A stretch of DNA of 41,131 bases from Gammaproteobacteria bacterium (GCA_019747795.1 JAIEQK010000060.1:1-41131); one strand, 5' to 3'. Shown: positions 24,089-31,574, numbered from the stretch's first letter. Made by a program: numbers and translations. Notes: generated by a model from the letters alone, not told the origin.

Positions 24089-24757
24089 ATGCAGACACCC
24101 ACGGCCACGCTGTCCTGCCGCTGCGGTGCGTGCCGCATCGCGCTGGTCGATCCTCGGCCCCGCGCGCGGAGCGAATGCTATTGCCACGACTGCCGCCAGC
24201 GCGGGCTCATCGCCGCCGGCCGCGATCCGGCCAATGCGCTCCCGGCCGCGGTGCGGCGCTTCGAGCGCGGCATAGACCTCTACTACTTCGCCAACGCGCT
24301 CGTGGTGGACGACGACGCGTGCGCCCTGCTCGCGTTCTCCAAGCTGCGCGCGGACGCCAACAACACCACCGCCATGGCGGCATGCTGCGGCACGCTGATG
24401 TGCGGCGTGCACCCGGCCTACCTCGGGCATTCGATCTCGGTCAACGCGGACAGCTGCCGACTCCAGGGCGTGCCGCCGCTTGCGAACCAGGTGGTGCTGT
24501 TCGGCTGCGACATTCCCGCGGCGGCCTGGCAGGCGCGCTGCGCGCGCGCCGATGTGCCGATGATCTACTCGGTGGCCGCCGAGGCGGGCGCGCCGGCCAT
24601 GGTCGCGCTACTGACCGCGCTGACCACGCCGGTCGACGCGGCGCTGCTACGGGCGCCGCGCGTGACGACCTTCGAGGCGCTCGCAACGGCGGCCGGGGTG
24701 CGGTTGGATGACAGCTGCTTCGAGGAGAGTCGGGCGATGGCTGCGTCGGGGGACTGA
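24089..24757 (+). CDS. Diverged GFA/CENP-V-like zinc protein (DUF6151-like)
   Basis: 222 residues. The N-terminus has the GFA start C10xC12GxC and C30YC32HDC35R, the same pattern as the three 133-residue GFA genes. The last zinc pair is recast as AACCGTLMCG, and a C-terminal helical extension (residues about 130-222) replaces the usual GFA tail. The resemblance is to a family I believe is labelled DUF6151. The extra region suggests a different substrate or partner. It is divergent from the oxidase-like operon, with repeat cluster B downstream. Confidence 0.68.
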   Translation: MQTPTATLSCRCGACRIALVDPRPRARSECYCHDCRQRGLIAAGRDPANALPAAVRRFERGIDLYYFANALVVDDDACALLAFSKLRADANNTTAMAACCGTLMCGVHPAYLGHSISVNADSCRLQGVPPLANQVVLFGCDIPAAAWQARCARADVPMIYSVAAEAGAPAMVALLTALTTPVDAALLRAPRVTTFEALATAAGVRLDDSCFEESRAMAASGD

Positions 24758-24782
24758 CGCTTCCTGGGCGGTCCGTGAAGCC

Positions 24783-24813
24783 GATGGATTCCCGCTTTCG
24801 CGGGAATGACAGA
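24783..24813 (-). repeat. Palindromic repeat, partial unit B1
   Basis: Only one hairpin of the composite element remains: GATGG then ATTCCCGC-TTTC-GCGGGAAT (24788-24807) then GAC. The orientation is opposite to cluster A. The 208 bp between the diverged GFA-like gene and the next gene consist mainly of B1 and B2. Confidence 0.72.
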
Positions 24814-24852
24814 GTGTTCGGCGTGAACGGCAAGGACCCTCACTCGCCGCAT

Positions 24853-24928
24853 CGTCACCTTCACGAAAGCGAGGGTCCATGGGCGGTGGGCGAAGTCGAT
24901 GGATTCCCGCTTTCGCGGGAATGACGGG
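24853..24928 (-). repeat. Composite palindromic repeat, unit B2
   Basis: Full unit of about 76 bp in the reverse orientation: GTCACC, weak hairpin around GAAA-GCGAGGG, TCCATGGGC, linker, CGATGG, then hairpin ATTCCCGC-TTTC-GCGGGAAT (24903-24922) and GACGGG. Confidence 0.78.
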
Positions 24929-24965
24929 TGAATGGGCTGGTGGAAGCGTGACGGCTATCACCCCC

Positions 24966-25451
24966 TCAATACAGCAGCACCACCTTGTCCTTCACGAAGG
25001 TGTAACGCGGGTGCTTGTACCAGCCGTAGAGCAGCGAATGGCGCGGCTCCTTGTGCACCTTTTCGTCGTAGACCTGCAGGCGATCACCGTCCGGGCGTAG
25101 CCAGAAGTCGAGGTCGTAGAGCTTCTCGGGCGAGCCGACCACTTCGAAGTCGGTGCAGGCGAAGTAGGTGTGGGCGTCGATGCGTCGCACCGGGTCGTGG
25201 ATCTTGACGAAGCGCAGCGCCAGCGTCTCGCCACTCTTCTCATCCTGCATGCGGAACACGCCGTCGGCATCGACGCGCGCGGCGATGTGCGCCTGCATCG
25301 CGGCCTTGATGTCTTCGACGTAGTACTTGCGTGGTGCCGGCGCCGGATTTTCCGCGACGGGCTCCGCGCCGGCGGCGGCCAGCAGGCTCGCCAACGCGAG
25401 CGCCGTCAGCCACCGCGCGGCGCGGGCGCCGCGGGTCAGCAGCGTGTCCAT
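24966..25451 (-). CDS. Secreted hypothetical protein in sterol-desaturase operon
   Basis: 161 residues from ATG 25451; longer frames upstream are low-quality. An N-terminal hydrophobic leader (WLTALALASLLAAAGA) ends at an Ala-rich cleavage site, so it is likely exported. The mature part has YYVEDIKAAMQAHIAARVDADGVFRMQDEKSGETLALRFVKIHDPVRRI, then DFEVVGSPEKLYDLDFWLRPDGDRLQVYDEKVHKEPRHSLLYGWYKHPRYTF. The family is unknown to me. It is third in an operon after the sterol-desaturase-type gene and the His-rich small protein. Confidence 0.72.
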   Translation of the reverse strand: MDTLLTRGARAARWLTALALASLLAAAGAEPVAENPAPAPRKYYVEDIKAAMQAHIAARVDADGVFRMQDEKSGETLALRFVKIHDPVRRIDAHTYFACTDFEVVGSPEKLYDLDFWLRPDGDRLQVYDEKVHKEPRHSLLYGWYKHPRYTFVKDKVVLLY

Positions 25452-25470
25452 CCGCCCTGACCCGCCTGGC

Positions 25471-25704
25471 TTACTTCTTGTCTTCGACCGTGTGACCGGC
25501 GTGCTCCGCGGCCGCGCCGCCATGCTCGCTCGCGCCTGCCGCGGCGCCTGCGGCCTCGGTGGCCGGCGCGCCGGACGCCGCCGGGGCGGTGCTCTCGGCC
25601 TTCGACTCGGCGGCCTGGCCACCATGTTCGGCGGCAGCGCCGCCGTGTTCATCGGCCCAGGCGGTGAAGGACAGGCACAACAGCAGCGCGAAGATGATCT
25701 TCAT
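25471..25704 (-). CDS. Small secreted Ala/His-rich protein
   Basis: 77 residues. A signal peptide MKIIFALLLCLSFTAWA is followed by two copies of an EHGGAAAEH motif (EHGGAAAEHGG near the N-terminus, EHGGAAAEHAG near the C-terminus) flanking an Ala/Ser/Glu-rich linker. The even spacing of six histidines suggests metal binding in the periplasm, but no family is known to me. It sits between the hydroxylase-type gene and the 161-residue exported protein, 19 bp before the latter, and is probably co-expressed with both. Confidence 0.7.
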   Translation of the reverse strand: MKIIFALLLCLSFTAWADEHGGAAAEHGGQAAESKAESTAPAASGAPATEAAGAAAGASEHGGAAAEHAGHTVEDKK

Positions 25705-25761
25705 GTGGGGACTCCTCGGTGGCGACTACGTGTCGCGGCCGTGCCGCGACTCCAGTAGATA

Positions 25762-26613
25762 CTACTGCGAAGCGTCGGCGGGCCGCATCACGTCATCGGC
25801 GCGCGGCAGATCGAGATTGCGCGGGCTGAACGGCTCGTCCACCCAGGCGCGCCAGGACAGCGCCAGCTCGCGTCCCTCGGGCAGGCCCAGCGCGGCGGGA
25901 TCGCGGGTGGTCGCGCCCCCCGCGGCCGGCTGGGCGTAGGTGCCGAACAGCCGATCCCAGATGCTCAGGATGGTGGAGAAATTCGCGTCGCCGTAATGGC
26001 GGTCCACCGCGTGGTGCGCGGCGTGGAAGCGCGGCGTGACGATGATCCAGGAGAGGAAGCGTTCCACGGGCTCGGGAAAATCGATGTTGCTGTGGTGGAA
26101 CTGCGCGCAGAGGCTCACCAGCGCCTCGAACAGGAACCAGGCGACCATGGTCGGGCCCCAGGCCGCCACCCACAGCGCCTTCACCAGGCCGGAGTAGACC
26201 AGCTCGCCGGGGTGGAAGCGCAGCGCCGTGCTGACGTCCATGCCGGTGTCGGCGTGATGCGCCTTGTGCATGCGCCACAGCGGACGGAAGCGGTGGTTGG
26301 CGCGATGCCAGAGGTAGTCGAAGAAATCGAGCACCACGATGGACAGCACGATCTCGCCCCAACCGTCGAAACCGAGCCAACGGATGAGGCCGTAGCCTTC
26401 TTCCTCGGTGTACACCAGCCACAGCAGGAAGGGCACGAACACCAGCTGGCGTACGACCACGGTGTTGAACAACGCCACGCTGCCGTGAAAGGCCCAGCGC
26501 CGCCAGCGCCCGGGCGCCCAGGCGCGTGCCGGGAACAACTGCTCGGCGAGGGCGAACAGCGCGAGGCCGGCGAGGAAGACGTAGAGCTTGCCGGTGTCGA
26601 GGTCGAGGTCCAT
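25762..26613 (-). CDS. Sterol desaturase / fatty acid hydroxylase family protein
   Basis: 283 residues. The three histidine clusters of the di-iron membrane hydroxylase superfamily are in order: HRANH (103-107), HKAHH (116-120) and HAAHH (197-201), with FHHSN (172-175) before the last. Membrane helices are at about 10-24, 50-68, 88-102 and 145-170. Members hydroxylate sterols, fatty acids, carotenoids or alkylglycerol ethers; the acceptor cannot be told. It is the first gene of an operon with the His-rich small protein and the 161-residue exported protein. A second, fused member of this family begins at 39453. Confidence 0.92.
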   Translation of the reverse strand: MDLDLDTGKLYVFLAGLALFALAEQLFPARAWAPGRWRRWAFHGSVALFNTVVVRQLVFVPFLLWLVYTEEEGYGLIRWLGFDGWGEIVLSIVVLDFFDYLWHRANHRFRPLWRMHKAHHADTGMDVSTALRFHPGELVYSGLVKALWVAAWGPTMVAWFLFEALVSLCAQFHHSNIDFPEPVERFLSWIIVTPRFHAAHHAVDRHYGDANFSTILSIWDRLFGTYAQPAAGGATTRDPAALGLPEGRELALSWRAWVDEPFSPRNLDLPRADDVMRPADASQ

Positions 26614-26686
26614 GGGCGTAGGCTGGCACGGAGAACCATGCGCAGCATAGGGCCGGGCGGTCGCGGGCCGAATGACCCGCGACAGT

Positions 26687-26864
26687 TCAGCTGATGGTGG
26701 TGGTGACCTCGGTATCCACCAGCAGGGTCACGCTGCCGTGCACCCAGGCATCGAAGGTCACGCCGCCGAGGGTCTGGTCGCCGATCTGCGTTCAGCCGCT
26801 GGTCGTCATCTCGACCGTGTCGCCCGCATCGCCGAGCACCCGCAGCGCGCTCTTGTTTGTGAAC
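26687..26864 (-). pseudogene. Remnant of RTX/adhesin-type C-terminal repeat, UGA at a Trp position
   Basis: The minus strand reads FTNKSALRVLGDAGDTVEM, then TTSG, a stop (26792-26794), then TQIGDQTLGGVTF, DAWVHGSVTLLVDTE and VTTTIS with a final stop at 26687-26689. The AGDTV ... QTxGGVTFDxW ... SxTLLVDTxV pattern is a characteristic C-terminal repeat of RTX-type and large adhesin proteins, which usually carry Trp at the position of the stop (TGG to TGA). About 59 residues remain and no gene precedes them, so this is a decayed end of a large gene. It is not part of the downstream peroxiredoxin. Confidence 0.55.
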
Positions 26865-26886
26865 GGGCGGCGCCAATGCGCCGCCC
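26865..26886 (-). terminator. GC hairpin after the peroxiredoxin gene
   Basis: GGGCGGCGC-CAAT-GCGCCGCCC is a perfect 9-bp stem with a 4-nt loop, 24 bp past the stop of the peroxiredoxin-like gene. No T-tract follows in the direction of that gene, so it may slow or protect transcripts and is not a classical intrinsic terminator. Confidence 0.35.
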
Positions 26887-26910
26887 ACTGGGCGTGTGTC
26901 CTGGAACCGC

Positions 26911-27564
26911 TCAGCCGGCGGTCAGCGCGCGCACCTTGGCGAGTGTCTCTTCGGGCTCGGGCCTGACGGTGTAGTCCGGGTCGGCGTCCACCGCGCGGAT
27001 CACGCCGCCCTGATCGATCACGAAGCGCGCCGGCACGGGCAGCGTCCAGCTGTCCTCACCGTTGCAGGCCGGCAGGTCGATGCCGAATCCCTTGTAGATC
27101 GGAATCAACTCATCGGGCAGGCGGAAGCGCAGCCCGAGACTGGCGGTGTAGCCATTGCCGGCGTCGCGCAGGATGTCGAAGCCGAGCCCCTGCTTGGTGA
27201 TGACTTGTTCACCGAACTTCGCCAGCTGCGGTGAGACGGCGACCAAGGACGCGCCGAGGTCGGTCAGCGCGGGAAGAATCGCTTGCAGAGCTGACAGCTC
27301 CGCTACGCAGTAGGGTCACCAGTGGCCGCGGAATACCGTGAGCACCACCGGCCCGCGACCGAGCAGGTCGCCCGAACTGAGGGTCTCGCCGCGCGTATTG
27401 GGCAGGCTGAAGGCCGGCAGGCGCGCACCGACGCCCAGCACGCTGTCCAGGATGCCGGTGGCGCGCAGCGTGGCGGTGGCGCGTTGCATGGTCGCGTACT
27501 TGTCCGGCGGGATCATCTTCTCCGCGCCGGCGCGGATGGTGTCGAGCTGGGATTTCAGACTCAT
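26911..27564 (-). CDS. Peroxiredoxin-like protein with in-frame UGA (probable selenocysteine)
   Basis: Read through one UGA, this is 217 residues from ATG 27564 to the stop at 26911. The UGA (27316-27318, codon 83) stands at the first cysteine of the family's RGxWCPYC motif: here RGHW-U83-PYC86-VAELSALQ. Both sides are intact and conserved: SLKSQLDTIRAG, GVGARLPAFSLPNTRGE and GPVVLTVFRGHW before; LVAVSPQ, LPDELIPIYKGFGIDLPA and SWTLPVPARFVIDQGG after. A hairpin resembling a bacterial SECIS begins 12 nt after the UGA. Standard gene calling would split it in two (26911-27246 and a frame ending at 27316). The alternative is a nonsense mutation, but an intact frame, the exact Cys site and the hairpin argue against decay. 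The AhpC/TSA family reduces peroxides. Confidence 0.75.
27285..27303 (-). promoter_or_regulatory. Candidate bacterial SECIS element
   Basis: On the mRNA, 12 nt after the UGA: stem GCGGAGCU, loop GUC, stem AGCUCUGC (8 bp with one G-U pair). The loop begins 20 nt past the UGA, inside the 16-37 nt window described for bacterial SECIS elements, and its first base is G, as required for SelB binding. It is coding sequence as well. Confidence 0.6.
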
Positions 27565-27591
27565 GGCTTGGGCTCCGATGCGTCGTTTGGT

Positions 27592-27673
27592 TGTAGGTCG
27601 GACTTGCACCCGACATTCAATTTCCTTCGTTCGATGCCCTGGGAAGGAATGTCGGACTAAAGTCCGACCTACA
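27592..27673. repeat. Second palindromic repeat family (TGTAGGTCGGACTT type)
   Basis: TGTAGGTCGGACTT (27592-27605) and its inverse AAGTCCGACCTACA (27660-27673) enclose a nested pair CCGACATTC (27610-27618) and GAATGTCGG (27647-27655). Such elements are common REP-type repeats in gammaproteobacteria. It fills most of the 119-bp gap between the M48 stop and the peroxiredoxin start, so it lies in the leader of the peroxiredoxin transcript or between the two genes' mRNAs. Confidence 0.7.
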
Positions 27674-27683
27674 GGGTGGCCTG

Positions 27684-28490
27684 TCAGCGCTTCGCCGCAT
27701 CGTACAGCGGCGTCACCACCGGCAACAGCTCCTCGATGGCGCGCACGCGGTTGGCGTCGGCCGGATGGCTGCTCAGGAATTCGGGCGGGCGCTGACCCTG
27801 TTGCGTGGCCATCATCTTGCGCCACAGGCTGACGCCCGCGCGCGGGTCGTAGCCGGCGCGCGCCGCGAGTTCCAGGCCCATGCGATCGGCTTCCGCCTCG
27901 TCGTCGCGGCTGAAGCGCGTGGCGATGAAGGACTGGTAGCCGGCGCTCGCGAGGTCGGTCGCGCCCTGGGTCAGACCGAGCAGCGCCGCGCCGATGCCGA
28001 TGGTCGCCTGCGCGGCGAGCGCCTGCGATACCTGCTCGCGGGAATGTTCGCGCAGCGCGTGGGCGATCTCGTGGCCCATCACCACCGCGATCTCCGCGTC
28101 GCTCAGTTTCAGCTGTTCGATGAGTCCGGAGTTGAACGCGATCTTGCCGCCCGGCATGCAGAACGCGTTCAGCGCCTTGCTCTCCAGCACGTTCACCTGC
28201 CAGTTCCAGGCCGGCGCATCGGCGCGAAACACGGCGGTCTGGGGCGCGATGCGCTGTGCCACCGCGCGCACGCGCTTGACCAGCGCGGCATTGGTGTTGA
28301 GCGCGCCGGCCTCGGTGGCGTCGGCCAGCAGCTTGGTGTAGCTGTTCGCCGCGCTGCGCTCCAATTGCTCGGAGGACACCAGCATGAGCTGCGGACGCGC
28401 GACGCCGGTGGCGCCACCGGAGGTCGTGGTCTGGCAACCGGCCAGCGCGAGCAGCGCGCCGAGAAGCGAAATGAGTAGCAGGCGGCTCAT
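27684..28490 (-). CDS. M48 family metallopeptidase, lipoprotein
   Basis: 268 residues from ATG 28490, eight bases after AAGGAG; ATG 28496 is too close to that site. A lipoprotein signal ends LLALAGC (C19), so the mature protein is tethered, with Q20 at +2 favouring the outer membrane. The zinc protease motif HEIAH is at 140-144, with the third ligand in DDEAEADRMG (about 196-205). The C-terminal SLWRKMM...SSHPADANRV segment matches the Loiw/YcaL/BepA-like group. Such proteases clear or assemble outer-membrane proteins. Confidence 0.93.
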   Translation of the reverse strand: MSRLLLISLLGALLALAGCQTTTSGGATGVARPQLMLVSSEQLERSAANSYTKLLADATEAGALNTNAALVKRVRAVAQRIAPQTAVFRADAPAWNWQVNVLESKALNAFCMPGGKIAFNSGLIEQLKLSDAEIAVVMGHEIAHALREHSREQVSQALAAQATIGIGAALLGLTQGATDLASAGYQSFIATRFSRDDEAEADRMGLELAARAGYDPRAGVSLWRKMMATQQGQRPPEFLSSHPADANRVRAIEELLPVVTPLYDAAKR

Positions 28491-28636
28491 GGTCATGACT
28501 CCTTCTTCGGGGCCGAAAGTGCGCGGCTCGTGGCCGTGCCCAAGCGTCGCGCCCCCGCAAGCAACTTCACCCGAGCTTAAACCCGCTCGCGCGGCCGGCG
28601 AAGCCAACGCCGTCGCAGCTTGGCCGCGCGACCGAC

Positions 28637-29479
28637 TCAGGGTTTGAAGGCGGCGTAGGCCGCCTGCCAGGCCGGGTCCCAGCGCGACAGTGGGCTGCGA
28701 TCTTCGACCATGTCGCCCGCCGCCCACAGCATGCGCCGCGCGTCGTCCGCGCTGCTGACTTCGTTGTCGGGGCAGATCACGTAGAAGCTGCCGCGCGCGA
28801 GCGCCGCGAGCAGGTAGTCCACCACCTGCGCGGGCCACCAGGCGCCCGCCGGCTTCTCCGCGGCGCGGGTGAGGCCGGTGTAGGTGTAGCCCGGCACCAG
28901 CAGGTGCGCGCTGATGTGACAGTCGGGCGTGTTGCGCAAGCTGTGCTGCAGACTCTCCGTCGCGCTCTTCACCGCCGCCTTGGTGGCGTTGTAGGCCGGG
29001 TTGCCGGGCGGATTGGTGATGCCCTGCTTGGAGCCGGTGTTGACGATCACACCCGGTGTGCCCTGCGCGATCATCGCCGCGGTGAAGGCCTGCACGCCGT
29101 GGAGGATGCCCCACAGGTTCACTTCGAAGGTGCGCCGCCAGTCCTCGATGCCGCGCCAGTCGCTGGTCGGCACGCTCATGCCGGCGTTGTTCATGAGCAC
29201 GTCCACCTGGCCGAAGCGCGCGTAGGCGCGCGCCTGCAGGCCCTGCACCTGCTCGAAGTTCGCGACGTCGATCGCGAGCGCTTCGACCTCCGCGCCGCGC
29301 GGAGTCGCGAGCGCGCGCACCGCGTCGGTGGCCGCCGCGAGCTTGTCGCCCGGCAAATCGGCCAGCAGCACGTGCATGCCAAGGTCCGCGTACTTCTCGG
29401 CGGCGGCGCGGCCGATGCCGCTCGCCGCGCCGGTGATGACAGCGACCTTGCCGCGGGTAAAGGCGGGATGCAGATTCAT
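28637..29479 (-). CDS. SDR family NAD(P)-dependent oxidoreductase
   Basis: 280 residues. GKVAVITGAASGIGRAAAEKYADLG (cofactor motif), NNAGMSV, VNTGSKQG (catalytic Ser region), YNATKAAVKSATESL (YxxxK) and HLLVPGYTYTGLTR. The C-terminus is longer than in the minimal SDR, with YVICPDNEVSSADDARRMLWAAGDMVEDRSPLSRW. The acidic residue after strand two (LADLPGD) favours NAD. It is divergent from the CaiB-type gene (108-bp gap). The substrate may be a steroid or hydroxyacyl compound, judged only from the neighbours. Confidence 0.9.
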   Translation of the reverse strand: MNLHPAFTRGKVAVITGAASGIGRAAAEKYADLGMHVLLADLPGDKLAAATDAVRALATPRGAEVEALAIDVANFEQVQGLQARAYARFGQVDVLMNNAGMSVPTSDWRGIEDWRRTFEVNLWGILHGVQAFTAAMIAQGTPGVIVNTGSKQGITNPPGNPAYNATKAAVKSATESLQHSLRNTPDCHISAHLLVPGYTYTGLTRAAEKPAGAWWPAQVVDYLLAALARGSFYVICPDNEVSSADDARRMLWAAGDMVEDRSPLSRWDPAWQAAYAAFKP

Positions 29480-29586
29480 GGAGCGGCTCCCTCAGACGGC
29501 GCGTGGGTCCCCGCATTGTGCACGATGGTCGGCGCGTTCGGCGCTATCATCGCCGCGCAGTCCACATCGAGAGCGAGCCGAGCATC

Positions 29587-30732
29587 ATGACCAGCAGCAC
29601 TACCGGCGGGCCGCTCAGCGGCATTCGCGTCATCGAATTCCAGGGCATCGGGCCGGGGCCGCTGTGCGGCACCTTTCTTGGCGACATGGGCGCCGATGTC
29701 ATTCGCATCGATCGCGCCCAGGGCGCGGCCGACACGGACTACGGCGCGCTGGGACGCAATCGGCGTTCGGTCGGCGTGAACTTGAAGCATCCCGACGGCA
29801 TCGCCACCACGCTGAAACTCATCGCGAGCGCCGATGCGCTGATCGATCCGCTGCGCCCCGGCGTGATGGAGCGCTTGGGGCTGGGGCCCGAGGTGTGTCT
29901 CGCCGCCAATCCACGCCTGGTCTACGGCCGCATGACCGGCTGGGGCCAGGACGGCCCGCTCGCCCAGGCCGCCGGCCACGACATCAACTACATCGCGCTG
30001 ACCGGCGCGCTCGACGCCATCGGCGAGGCCGGGCGGCGCCCGGTGCCGCCGCTCAACCTCGTCGGCGACTTCGGCGGCGGCGCGCTGTTCCTCGCCTTCG
30101 GCATCGCCTGCGGCATTCTCGAGGCGCGGCGCTCGGGCAAGGGCCAGGTGGTCGACGCCGCCATGGTCGATGGCGCATCGCTGCTGATGGGCTTGCTCTA
30201 CAGCCTGCGCCAGGGCGGGCAGTGGTCCGGCGGCCGCGGCGGCAACATGCTGGACGGCGGCGCGCACTTCTATGGCTGCTACCAGTGCGCCGATGGCAAG
30301 TGGATCTCGCTCGGCTCGATCGAACCGCAGTTCTACGCGCTGCTGCGCGAGAAGGCGGGCCTTACCGATCCGGCCTTCGACGCGCAGCACGATCGCAGCC
30401 AGTGGCCCGTCCTGCGCGAGAAACTCGAAGCCGTGTTCCGCACGCGCAGCAGCGCGGAGTGGTGCGCGCTCATGGAAGGTTCGGACGTGTGCTTCGCGCC
30501 GGTGCTCACCATGGACGAGGTGCCTCACCATCCGCACAACGTCGCGCGCAAGGCCTTCATCGAACTCGACGGCGAGTTCCAGCCGGCGCCCGGCCCGCGC
30601 TTCAGCCGCACGCCGGGTGAGATCCGTCGCGGTCGACCCCAGCCCTTTGCGCATACCGGTGAAGTGCTGGCCGAGGCTGGTCTCGACGACGCGGCCATCG
30701 CCGCGCTGCGCGCCAGCGGCGCGATCGCCTGA
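29587..30732 (+). CDS. CaiB/BaiF CoA-transferase family protein, alpha-methylacyl-CoA racemase type
   Basis: 381 residues from ATG 29587. GIRVIEFQGIGPGPLCGTFLGDMGADVIRIDR is the family N-terminus. H131 (AGHDINYI) and D161 (VGDFGGG) match the catalytic His126/Asp156 of the mycobacterial alpha-methylacyl-CoA racemase with the same spacing of 30. The transferase members of the family instead carry a catalytic Asp elsewhere. It should therefore invert the alpha centre of 2-methylacyl-CoA esters, as in side-chain degradation of sterols or branched fatty acids. The SDR gene follows after 10 bp. Confidence 0.9.
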   Translation: MTSSTTGGPLSGIRVIEFQGIGPGPLCGTFLGDMGADVIRIDRAQGAADTDYGALGRNRRSVGVNLKHPDGIATTLKLIASADALIDPLRPGVMERLGLGPEVCLAANPRLVYGRMTGWGQDGPLAQAAGHDINYIALTGALDAIGEAGRRPVPPLNLVGDFGGGALFLAFGIACGILEARRSGKGQVVDAAMVDGASLLMGLLYSLRQGGQWSGGRGGNMLDGGAHFYGCYQCADGKWISLGSIEPQFYALLREKAGLTDPAFDAQHDRSQWPVLREKLEAVFRTRSSAEWCALMEGSDVCFAPVLTMDEVPHHPHNVARKAFIELDGEFQPAPGPRFSRTPGEIRRGRPQPFAHTGEVLAEAGLDDAAIAALRASGAIA

Positions 30733-30742
30733 GCGGGTCGAC

Positions 30743-31528
30743 ATGGAACTCGGCCTGCGCGACCAGGTGGTCATCGTCACCGGCGGTGCATCGAACATCG
30801 GCCGCGCCATCGCGCGGCAGTTCGCGGGTGAGGGTGCGCGCGTCGCGATTCTCGATCGCGATCTCGCCATGGGAGAGCGCACCTGCGAGGCAATCCGCGC
30901 CGCCGGCGGCAGCGCGGTGCTGCTCGGCGTCGACCTGACCGACACCGACGGCACCGCGGACGCCATCGCCGCGGTCGAGCGTGAGCAGGGACCTGTTGCG
31001 GTGCTGGTCAACAACGTCGGCTGGAACGGTCCGGCGAAGTTTTTCCTGGACCTCGAACCCGCGCGCTGGGAGCAGGCCTGGCGCCTGAACCTCCTGCCTA
31101 CGCTGAACGCCACCAAGGCGGCCTTGCCGGCGATGGTCGAGCGCCGCGGCGGCGCCATCGTCTCCATCGCGAGTGACGCCGCCTTCGGCGAGTTCCGCAT
31201 GAGCGACTACGGCGCGATGAAGGCCGGCGTGCTGGCCTTCATGCGCACCATCGCCAAGGAATACGGCCGTTACGGTATTCGCGCCAACAGCGTGTGTCCC
31301 GGGCTCGTCATCCCGGCCGCCGAGGACATCGGCAGCGAGAGCCTGTGGCAGCAGGACATCGGCTTCGGTGAGCGGGAGATCGCGAACATCGAGGCCGGCA
31401 TTCCGCTGCGACGCCGATCGACCGCGGACGACATCGCTGCGAGCGTGCTGTTCCTCGCCTCCGCGCCGGCGCGGCAGCTCACGGGGCAGGTGCTGAGCGT
31501 GTCGGGCGGGTTCGCAATGCCGCGGTGA
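30743..31528 (+). CDS. SDR family oxidoreductase in the racemase operon
   Basis: 261 residues from ATG 30743. VIVTGGASNIGRAIARQFAGEG, VLVNNVGWNGP (NNxG motif), AIVSIASDAAFGE (catalytic Ser), SDYGAMKAGVLAF (YxxxK), NSVCPGLVIPA and LTGQVLSVSGGF. AILDRD after strand two indicates NAD. It resembles 2-hydroxycyclohexanecarbonyl-CoA and related hydroxyacyl-CoA dehydrogenases, and lies 10 bp after the racemase-type gene, so the two probably act on the same acyl-CoA. That is an inference from position. Confidence 0.9.
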   Translation: MELGLRDQVVIVTGGASNIGRAIARQFAGEGARVAILDRDLAMGERTCEAIRAAGGSAVLLGVDLTDTDGTADAIAAVEREQGPVAVLVNNVGWNGPAKFFLDLEPARWEQAWRLNLLPTLNATKAALPAMVERRGGAIVSIASDAAFGEFRMSDYGAMKAGVLAFMRTIAKEYGRYGIRANSVCPGLVIPAAEDIGSESLWQQDIGFGEREIANIEAGIPLRRRSTADDIAASVLFLASAPARQLTGQVLSVSGGFAMPR

Positions 31529-31574
31529 GGGGCGGGGGGGCGGTTGAGCTTCACGCCGACTCTTTTCGACCAGA

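Noticed and set aside
26792-26794. Second selenocysteine candidate in the RTX-type remnant
   Set aside because: The UGA stands at a Trp position, has no SECIS-like hairpin at the right distance, and the parent protein is gone. It is a nonsense mutation.
29476-31200. 574-residue minus-strand open frame
   Set aside because: Shadow of the CaiB-type and SDR genes on the plus strand; the composition is Arg/Ala-rich nonsense.
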